DNA of 22,247 nucleotides, taken from assembly GCA_965365465.1 (NCBI GenBank), contig CBDUBU010000029.1:1-22247 (forward strand), written 5' to 3'. The notes under the pieces were generated by a model. The model was not told the DNA's origin. It was given only the letters and a program-made list of their open reading frames with translations, and did not search any database. The stretch comes from CBDUBU01 sp965365465. Lineage in GTDB: Bacteria; Bacteroidota; Rhodothermia; Rhodothermales; DASSAV01. Both the position numbers and the translations under genes were made by a program. Positions 17,301-22,247 of the stretch are shown here, one piece after another; positions within the stretch are counted from its first letter, which is position 1, and each line of letters opens with the position of its first letter.

Positions 17301-19922
17301 TCAAGAGCCGTCTACACACTGCAGTAACAGTTTCTGTGCATCCCGATAGCCGGGGGCCAGTTCCAGCGATTGTAGCACAGCCCTTTTGGCCTGTTGAATT
17401 TCTCCCTTCAGGTACAGCGCCCGTGCAAGGCGGTAATAAGCAGCAGGTTTGTCCACAGGATTCAGGGCAAGGGCGGCTCTCGACTCGGCAGATGCCTCCG
17501 CGTAGGCGCCTGCCTGTTCGAGCGAAGCGGCCAAGCGTTCACGCGTAGGCAGGTCGTATGGCTCAACTTCGAGTGAGCGCCGCCAGTAGTAAAGGGCTTT
17601 TTCCCGATTCCCGTTTTTCTGGTGGAGGTTGCCTAACTCGCGGGCAGCCTCCGCGCCATACTCGGAAATGCGCAGGAAGTCTTCCAGAATGGCTTTCAGA
17701 TTTGCTTCGTTGCCCTGTTGTCGGTACAGATCGGCCAGATAGGTATAGGGATTGCCGGCGCCGATATAGCCCGGATAAATCTCGATGGCCTTACGGAACT
17801 GCGCTTCGGCGGATTCAAGCTTGCCGTCACGCAGCAGCGCTTGTCCTTGCTGCACGGATTGCAAGAATCCGCTTTCCGCGCCGGCTTCCGGCTTCTGAAA
17901 AGCAGATTCCTCTTCTCCTTCCTGCGCCAGAATATCCGGAAGCCCGCGCAACGCCGGCGCAAACTGGTTTCGTTCGTTCCGAAGATGGGCCATGAATGCC
18001 CGGTCCAGTGCTTCCGGAGACTGCTGCAGCACTTGCGTAATAGCTGTCTCTATGCTACTCCCATTGCCAAGCGCAGAGAGCAGAGCAGCTATAGCCGCGA
18101 AGCCATGCTGGTCCGTGATAAAGCCGATGATTTTTGAGGCGTGGTAGTAACTGAGCAAGACCTGCCCTGGAAACTCCGGTCTCGTAAACCCTCGATCCAT
18201 CTGGGTTAGCGGGAGCAGTTTGCCTTGATCCAGCGCGGAAAACAGCTTCAAATCCATTTCGCGGCCCCATTCAGGGCGGGCACGTTGTTCCTCATAAACC
18301 GATAAGCCTTCGGTAAACCAGCGAGGCACGTGATGGTTGGAAGCCCCGATGGCCATGGTATGCGCCAGTTCGTGCCACAGCGTTCGCGCCCAGTTATGTT
18401 CACTGCCGGCCTGCGCCCGTGGTGTGTCGAAAGCGACTACATCTCCGAAGCTGACGCCAAGAAGCCCGAGGTGGGGTATACCAGCTATCCGGACGGCAAA
18501 ATCATCGTGGTCGCTATAGGCCTCGATCAGGATTTTGCCTGCCGGTCGATAGGGATAACGAGCAGACAGGGAGTCGTAGCACGCCTCTGCCAGATCAAGT
18601 ATGAGCAGTCCCAGCACGTCCCGCTCTTTTTCGGGGAGAATGAGTGTGAAGTGTTCGCTCTCAAGCTGCCCAAAATTTTCGTACTCGTCCAGCAAGGTAA
18701 GGGTGTTGCCGACAAACAAGTTAAACGGGTCCTGCTCGAAGGCAACCTGGAGGTATCTTCTTGCCTCCTGCCTTTCGCCCAGGCGAAGCAGTGCAGCGCC
18801 GAGAGCCGCGTACGCCTCAACGCTTTCAGGATCCGCAGAAAGCGCCTGGCGAGCCATCCGGGCAGCGTCAGGGTAGCGGAAGCGCCGCGTCAGATTTTCA
18901 GAAATCGTGAGGTAGAAATCTGCCGGGTGCGGGTTTATTGCCAGCGCCCGGCGCTCCATATCCTGAAAAAAAGTGAGATTCCCTTGAAGGTTCTGGATGG
19001 AGGCCAGGTGGGCAAGGGTGGAAACTGAGGCCGGATTCACGGACAGCGCCTCGTCCAAGAAAGCACCGGCCTGTTCATACAACCCATCCAGAATGCGCAG
19101 TTCGGCCATCAAGTTCAGGGCTTCCACACTGCGAGGGTTCACCGCGAGGGCCTTCTTTGCCAGTTCTTCCTGGAGGGCGAAGTTGCCTACCGTTTGCGCG
19201 TAACCGACGAAAAGCGGTGCATGGTGGGGATGGAGATCCAGCGCTTCTTCGTAGGTGCGTCGCGCGTCAGCATCGTTGTACTTCTCGTGGAACAATTCAG
19301 CCCACCAGCGCAGGTTCTGGATGTTGCCGGGTTCGGCCTGATAGGCTGTGCGGAAGGCGTTGTTTGCATCGTGGAACTGGGCTAGCCGGGCGGCAGCCTG
19401 CCCTGCCATGCCGAGCGTCTCCGCAGAGCGAAATTGTCCTGCCTTGTATGCGCGGTAGATTTGTACATACTGCCCCATAGCCTCCTGGCGGCGACCCATC
19501 TGTTCCATCAGACGGCCTAACTCCAGCGTATTGCCCCAGTAATCATTTTTGCGGCGGGCTGCTTCGTGAAAGGATGTCTCTGCCTCCGAATACCGGCCTG
19601 TGGCGGCAAGGAGCCGTCCCTGCATATGCAGCAAATACGGGTTCTCAGGGTCCTGTTTCAGGTACGTATTGATCTCAGCAAGCCCCTCTGCATAGTCTCC
19701 GGTTTCAGCGTAGGAAGCAAAATAACCGGATGTACTCTCGGTCCATTTACCCCCTGTGCTTTCCATCAAGGCACGGTAGACGGCTCGTGCCTGGTCGAAA
19801 TTGCCAGAGCGAATTGCTTGCTCTGCTGATTCGGCAGGCGGCGGCGCAGCCTGACCGAATGCAGGCTCACGCGCTGCAAGCAGTGCGAAGAGAGAGCAAA
19901 CCAGAATAGAGTACGAGCGCAT
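17301..19922 (-). CDS. secreted TPR protein with embedded HExxH metallopeptidase
   Basis: First gene of the operon, 873 residues. A signal peptide (SILVCSLFALLAA, cleavage near FGQA) leads to an array of tetratricopeptide repeats (about 34-410; for example YEEALDLHPHHAPLFVGYAQ). A peptidase MA-like domain follows at about 420-655: LWHELAHTMAIG places zinc ligands H517 and H521 with catalytic E518, and WFTEGLSVYEE supplies the third ligand E538. A second set of repeats (685-865) closes the protein. The arrangement matches gluzincin peptidases of the DUF1570/MA family and all catalytic residues are intact. It probably acts in the periplasm or at the outer membrane, the repeats recruiting substrate or operon partners. 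Substrate unknown. The start has no clear ribosome site; it is chosen for the signal peptide. Confidence 0.92.
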   Translation of the reverse strand: MRSYSILVCSLFALLAAREPAFGQAAPPPAESAEQAIRSGNFDQARAVYRALMESTGGKWTESTSGYFASYAETGDYAEGLAEINTYLKQDPENPYLLHMQGRLLAATGRYSEAETSFHEAARRKNDYWGNTLELGRLMEQMGRRQEAMGQYVQIYRAYKAGQFRSAETLGMAGQAAARLAQFHDANNAFRTAYQAEPGNIQNLRWWAELFHEKYNDADARRTYEEALDLHPHHAPLFVGYAQTVGNFALQEELAKKALAVNPRSVEALNLMAELRILDGLYEQAGAFLDEALSVNPASVSTLAHLASIQNLQGNLTFFQDMERRALAINPHPADFYLTISENLTRRFRYPDAARMARQALSADPESVEAYAALGAALLRLGERQEARRYLQVAFEQDPFNLFVGNTLTLLDEYENFGQLESEHFTLILPEKERDVLGLLILDLAEACYDSLSARYPYRPAGKILIEAYSDHDDFAVRIAGIPHLGLLGVSFGDVVAFDTPRAQAGSEHNWARTLWHELAHTMAIGASNHHVPRWFTEGLSVYEEQRARPEWGREMDLKLFSALDQGKLLPLTQMDRGFTRPEFPGQVLLSYYHASKIIGFITDQHGFAAIAALLSALGNGSSIETAITQVLQQSPEALDRAFMAHLRNERNQFAPALRGLPDILAQEGEEESAFQKPEAGAESGFLQSVQQGQALLRDGKLESAEAQFRKAIEIYPGYIGAGNPYTYLADLYRQQGNEANLKAILEDFLRISEYGAEAARELGNLHQKNGNREKALYYWRRSLEVEPYDLPTRERLAASLEQAGAYAEASAESRAALALNPVDKPAAYYRLARALYLKGEIQQAKRAVLQSLELAPGYRDAQKLLLQCVDGS

Positions 19923-20310
19923 ACGATTCGAGGCTGTGCCGAAGCGTTCGAGCGAGCGGTGCGGCCTGAAGGAGGCCTGACAGGTTAATTAAGTCTTCTT
20001 GCAGAGGGGTGTTCCTTAATAACATAGGATTCTGCGCCGCATCCGCTTCAATCAGTAAGTCCTGTTATGAAAAACCCTGTTGTTTTCTCCGAAAGGCAGA
20101 TTCAGTCCTTTTGAGTCATGTAAATCTTTCTACCCTTTTTCCTATGCAGCGCCTGTTCAAGATGCGCTACTCATGGCAGGGGGATCTGGGTGTCACTGTG
20201 TTGTAAATAATGACTTTGTGCAGGAAAGAGCCAGCCCCTTTCAGGAACTTGCTGCCCCTGAAAGAGCGTGTTACAGGAAACTGCCTGGGATTTCTTTCAA
20301 TTCAATAGAG
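19923..20310. other. divergent regulatory region between the operon and the LamG-like gene
   Basis: This 388-bp gap must contain the promoter of the eight-gene operon (-) and that of the gene at 20311 (+). It is richer in A+T than the surrounding genes, especially 19981-20060 (including TTAATTAA at 19985-19992) and 20100-20220. On the minus strand, TTGAAG followed after 19 bp by TATGTT is a weak promoter candidate. On the plus strand, TGACTTTG (20211-20218) approaches the Bacteroidota -7 box TAnnTTTG. Neither is convincing. A short plus-strand frame of 65 codons here has no family resemblance or ribosome site and I do not call it. Confidence 0.5.
20238..20264 (+). promoter_or_regulatory. inverted repeat in the leader of the LamG-like gene
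   Basis: CTTTCAGG (20238-20245) and CCTGAAAG (20257-20264) are perfect 8-bp complements around an 11-nt loop. The element ends 46 bp before the ATG at 20311. No T-run follows, so it is not a terminator; it could be an operator or an mRNA leader hairpin. Function inferred from position only. Confidence 0.4.
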
Positions 20311-20991
20311 ATGGTAACTGCTATGCGTATGCTTACTGTTGCGATTCTTGCTATAGCTGTAGTTCTTCCTGCTGCTGCGCAAGAAAACGATCAAGCCCCG
20401 CCTGCCCAAGACACTGCTATGACGGAAGGCAGCGAAATGCCTGACGGCTGGATGCTTCGCTTTGACGAACCAGACGCAAAGCCTGACGATGTGAAGTTTG
20501 TAACGATGGGAGAGGGCTACCACTTCACGGCCGGCCCGGCTGCGATCTACTACAACGAGAAATACGACGCAAAGGGCAACTATCGTGTGCAGGGCACTTT
20601 TATTCAAACCAAAAATACAGAGCATCCGGAAGCCTATGGACTCGTCTTTGCAGGAAGCGATCTGCAAGGGCCGGAGCAACACTATTACTATTTTCTGGTG
20701 AGGCAGAACGGCGAGTTCATGGTCAAGGAGCGTTCAGGTGATGAAACGTCGACGCTTATCGAGTGGAGCAAGCATGATGTAGTGCAGATGGCGAATGAAA
20801 AAGGGCAGACGACCAACCGGTTGGCTGTGGAGATAGAGGACGAAAACGTTCAGTTTCTGGTAAATGACATTCAGGTAGCAAGTCTGGACCGCTCCAAGAT
20901 TACTGAAGCGGACGGTCTGGCCGGGGTTCGCATAAACCACAACCTCGATGTGCATATGGATGACTTCAACGTGCAGCCGCTCACCCGGTAG
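20311..20991 (+). CDS. secreted LamG/DUF1080-like protein
   Basis: The open frame extends upstream, but the signal peptide (MRMLTVAILAIAVVLPAAAQ, cleavage after AAAQ) shows that translation starts at 20311 or 20323; I give 20311 (226 residues). After a Pro/Ala-rich spacer, residues from about 45 form a single concanavalin-like jelly-roll related to LamG/DUF1080 domains. Landmarks are GWMLRFDEPD, YRVQGTFIQTKNTEHPEAYG, HYYYFLVRQNGEFMVKER, NRLAVEIEDENVQFLVNDIQ and the closing GLAGVRINHNLDVHMDDFNV. Such domains bind or cleave glycans, but no catalytic residues can be identified and the length is that of one bare domain, so a binding role is more likely. It is monocistronic, followed by a strong hairpin. 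Confidence 0.8.
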   Translation: MVTAMRMLTVAILAIAVVLPAAAQENDQAPPAQDTAMTEGSEMPDGWMLRFDEPDAKPDDVKFVTMGEGYHFTAGPAAIYYNEKYDAKGNYRVQGTFIQTKNTEHPEAYGLVFAGSDLQGPEQHYYYFLVRQNGEFMVKERSGDETSTLIEWSKHDVVQMANEKGQTTNRLAVEIEDENVQFLVNDIQVASLDRSKITEADGLAGVRINHNLDVHMDDFNVQPLTR

Positions 20992-21030
20992 ATAGCGCTT
21001 CATGCACGCATTTTCTTACGACGATTTATT

Positions 21031-21065
21031 CAAGCGGCGCCGAGTGATATACCCGGCGCCGCTTG
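21031..21065. terminator. hairpin between convergent genes
   Basis: CAAGCGGCGCCG (21031-21042) and CGGCGCCGCTTG (21054-21065) form a perfect 12-bp GC-rich stem with an 11-nt loop. It lies 39 bp after one stop codon and 23 bp from the convergent stop, so it can end transcription from both sides. A short TTTATT precedes it on the plus strand, which reads AATAAA after the hairpin on the minus strand; neither side has a long U-tract. Confidence 0.75.
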
Positions 21066-21088
21066 TCTCGTATGTGGGCGCCCGCCCG

Positions 21089-21613
21089 TTACCAGCAGCG
21101 TCCCTGTTTGCCCGACCTCAGGCGCATACCGGCGCCCCGTCCGCGAGGCGCAGCAGTATTGTTCTGGAAGCTGCGACCTTTGCCGTTGCCGGCGGCCCAG
21201 TAGGGTCGAAGTGTTGAATCGCGCAACTCGATAACACGTTGTCCGGGGAGTGTGATTGCAGTAGCAACCAGGGCGTCTTCAGGCATATCTTCGGTGCGGA
21301 AGGCATCAAACGCTATTCTGTCACCGACGCTCAACTGTTGTGAGATCTCTTCGGTATCAGCAGCCGGGCCGAGGTGCAGGTTGACGGTTTCCCCTTCGGG
21401 TGTTTTTACGATCAGGTGGGTTCCGAGGTATGATCTGCCGGTTGTGTTTTCGCACGGGGCAGTTTTGATCTCTGTTACCGTGCCTGCAAGCGTTATCACT
21501 TCCGGTTTCACAGCCTGACGGGCGACTCCGGAGGCATCACCTGTGCCGCGCTGTCCGGCGGCCGGCAGGGCTGCCAGAGTCATGGCGGCAAGCAAGAGGA
21601 AGAGCTTTTTCAT
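21089..21613 (-). CDS. small secreted OB-fold-like protein
   Basis: A frame opens at 21643, but the signal peptide MKKLFLLLAAMTLAALPAAG shows the true start is 21613 (174 residues). AGG in the leader is a weak ribosome site. The mature core (about 38-138) is a compact beta domain: TLAGTVTEIKTAPCENTTGR, THLIVKTPEG, VNLHLGP, LSVGDRIAFDAFRTEDMPED, ALVATAITLPG, then LRDSTLRPYW. The alternating strands and G-x-V-x-x-I opening suggest an OB-like barrel. The tail is basic (RGRGAGMRLRSGKQGR). I recognise the type as a conserved hypothetical exported protein but know no function. Its neighbour across the regulatory region is a cupredoxin lipoprotein, which hints at metal or redox biology (inference). 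Confidence 0.8.
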   Translation of the reverse strand: MKKLFLLLAAMTLAALPAAGQRGTGDASGVARQAVKPEVITLAGTVTEIKTAPCENTTGRSYLGTHLIVKTPEGETVNLHLGPAADTEEISQQLSVGDRIAFDAFRTEDMPEDALVATAITLPGQRVIELRDSTLRPYWAAGNGKGRSFQNNTAAPRGRGAGMRLRSGKQGRCW

Positions 21614-21636
21614 GGCTGAACCTGTCTTTTCTGATG

Positions 21637-21679
21637 TTAGCATAATCCTGTCTCATTAAAGGCGACAGGATTATGCTAA
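21637..21679. promoter_or_regulatory. perfect 16-bp inverted repeat
   Basis: TTAGCATAATCCTGTC (21637-21652) and its exact complement GACAGGATTATGCTAA (21664-21679) flank an 11-nt spacer. The element lies 24-66 bp upstream of the minus-strand gene start at 21613 and contains a CATAAT -10-like box on that strand. There is no T-tract on either side, so an operator or leader hairpin is more likely than a terminator. Confidence 0.6.
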
Positions 21680-21699
21680 TGAAGACCGGCTATCTTGAC

Positions 21700-21743
21700 A
21701 TGAGAGGACGGTGAGAACCGGATGAGAAAACCATGAGAGCCTT
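21700..21743 (+). promoter_or_regulatory. four direct repeats with exact 11-bp period
   Basis: RTGAGA occurs at 21700, 21711, 21722 and 21733, with TGAGA invariant and a period of exactly 11 bp. Tandem half-sites with 11-bp spacing are the typical target layout of OmpR/PhoB-family response regulators, which bind head-to-tail on one face of DNA. The array lies between two divergent genes, 119 bp before the lipoprotein ATG, so it could act as an activator site. Regulator identity unknown. Confidence 0.6.
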
Positions 21744-21764
21744 CAGGTCGCGCTTTTCATTTTT

Positions 21765-21785
21765 CGTCTCCTCGGATGGGAGACG
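21765..21785. promoter_or_regulatory. 7-bp inverted repeat upstream of the lipoprotein
   Basis: CGTCTCC (21765-21771) and GGAGACG (21779-21785) flank a 7-nt loop, 77 bp before the lipoprotein start. It follows the response-regulator-like repeats. A T-run precedes rather than follows it on the plus strand, so it is not a forward terminator. A possible -10 box TATATT lies downstream at 21821-21826 with no good -35, consistent with activator dependence. Confidence 0.35.
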
Positions 21786-21861
21786 GATCTGCCGTGGAAC
21801 TGGAAATGCCGATAGGGGCTTATATTCCTCTGCCTTCACCTGTTAACCAAAGGGAAACCAG

Positions 21862-22247
21862 ATGAAATTCGTTTGTTTGCTCGTTACGCGTGGACTGCCT
21901 GTACTGCTCGCACTGCTGGTTCTTTCGGCCTGCGGAAATGATCACACGGAAGAAATGGATCAGAGGGAGGGCGAAAGCAACATGGGCGCGATGCAAGGCG
22001 CCCCGCCTGCCGACGAAATACCTGCACAGGCAAGAATAGAAGATGGCGTGCAGGTTGTCGAAATCACGGCGGGCCCGGATGGGTATCGCCCCGGAGAGAT
22101 CGTGTTGCAGGCAGACGTGCCCGCGCGTCTCATTTTTACCCGCACCACCGACTCAGAATGCTTGCAGCAGGTTCAGATTCCGGAGTTTGGCATTGGCAAA
22201 ACGGACCTGCCTATGAACGAGCCGGTTGCCATCGAGTTTACTCCAGG
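21862..22247 (+). CDS. cupredoxin-domain lipoprotein, 3' end missing
   Basis: The gene runs off the window; 128 codons are visible. AGGGA at 21851-21855 is a well-spaced ribosome site for the ATG. The N-terminus is a lipoprotein signal (LPVLLALLVLSAC, lipobox L21-S22-A23-C24), so the protein is anchored by lipid. A polar spacer rich in Met, Glu and Pro (25-60; DEMDQ-like acidic and MGAMQ segments) follows. From about residue 63 it matches the cupredoxin_1 type of domain: VQVVEITAGPDGYRPGEIVL, then VPARLIFTRTTDSEC with C100, IPEFGIGKTDLP and the start of a final strand. In this family the Cys and nearby Met/His can bind copper; the C-terminal ligands lie outside. Probably a periplasmic-side metal-binding protein linked to copper handling or efflux. 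Confidence 0.85.
   Translation, partial: MKFVCLLVTRGLPVLLALLVLSACGNDHTEEMDQREGESNMGAMQGAPPADEIPAQARIEDGVQVVEITAGPDGYRPGEIVLQADVPARLIFTRTTDSECLQQVQIPEFGIGKTDLPMNEPVAIEFTP

Noticed and set aside
18330..19028. 232-codon plus-strand frame opposite the TPR-peptidase gene
   Set aside because: Antisense to coding sequence with clear TPR and HExxH motifs; no signal or domain of its own.
20009..20206. 65-codon plus-strand reading frame in the divergent gap
   Set aside because: Cys/Ser-rich with no ribosome site and no recognisable domain; the region is better explained as regulatory DNA.
20080..20310. 77-codon N-terminal extension of the LamG-like protein
   Set aside because: The extension has no family resemblance and would bury a good signal peptide that begins at 20311-20323.

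Overview
The window looks like a chromosomal stretch from a marine or hypersaline-type member of the Bacteroidota/Rhodothermota (FCB) group. The evidence is two secreted proteins ending in the type IX secretion sorting domain (NYPNPFNP variants), a gene set built around BatA-type von Willebrand proteins, a moderately high GC content, and several genes without a clear Shine-Dalgarno sequence. I see no tRNA, rRNA, CRISPR array, insertion sequence or phage gene. Genus-level assignment is not possible by eye.

Layout. Positions 1-2931 (+) hold the 3' part of a T9SS-secreted multidomain protein followed closely by a putative outer-membrane beta-barrel protein. Facing them (4401-2950, -) is a second T9SS cargo protein with Ig/cadherin-like domains. 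A lone DUF4159 gene (4651-5475, +) follows and runs tail-to-tail, only 5 bp apart, into a very large minus-strand gene cluster.

The cluster (19922 down to 5481, about 14.4 kb, eight genes with gaps of 4-69 bp) is the centre of interest. Transcription order is: secreted TPR protein with an embedded HExxH metallopeptidase; secreted DUF4159 protein; MoxR AAA+ ATPase; DUF58 protein with a VWA-like MIDAS; BatA-type membrane VWA protein; 1128-residue DUF4175-like membrane protein with a very long Gln/Glu-rich coiled coil; second membrane VWA/GATase-like protein; secreted caspase/C13-like protein that lacks the nucleophilic cysteine but carries a textbook EF-hand loop. This is an extended MoxR-Bat system. 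A plausible model (inference) is a cytosolic MoxR/DUF58 motor unit coupled through membrane VWA proteins and the coiled-coil protein to periplasmic or surface effectors (metallopeptidase, DUF4159, caspase-like protein). The parts belong to recognised families; the function of the whole is, to my knowledge, unknown.

Downstream of the divergent intergenic region (19923-20310) is a secreted LamG/DUF1080-like protein (20311-20991, +). It is separated by a perfect hairpin (21031-21065) from a convergent small secreted OB-fold-like protein (21613-21089, -). The last intergenic region (21614-21861) contains a perfect 16-bp inverted repeat and four direct repeats spaced exactly 11 bp apart, of the kind bound by OmpR/PhoB-type response regulators. 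It precedes a cupredoxin-domain lipoprotein that runs off the end of the window.
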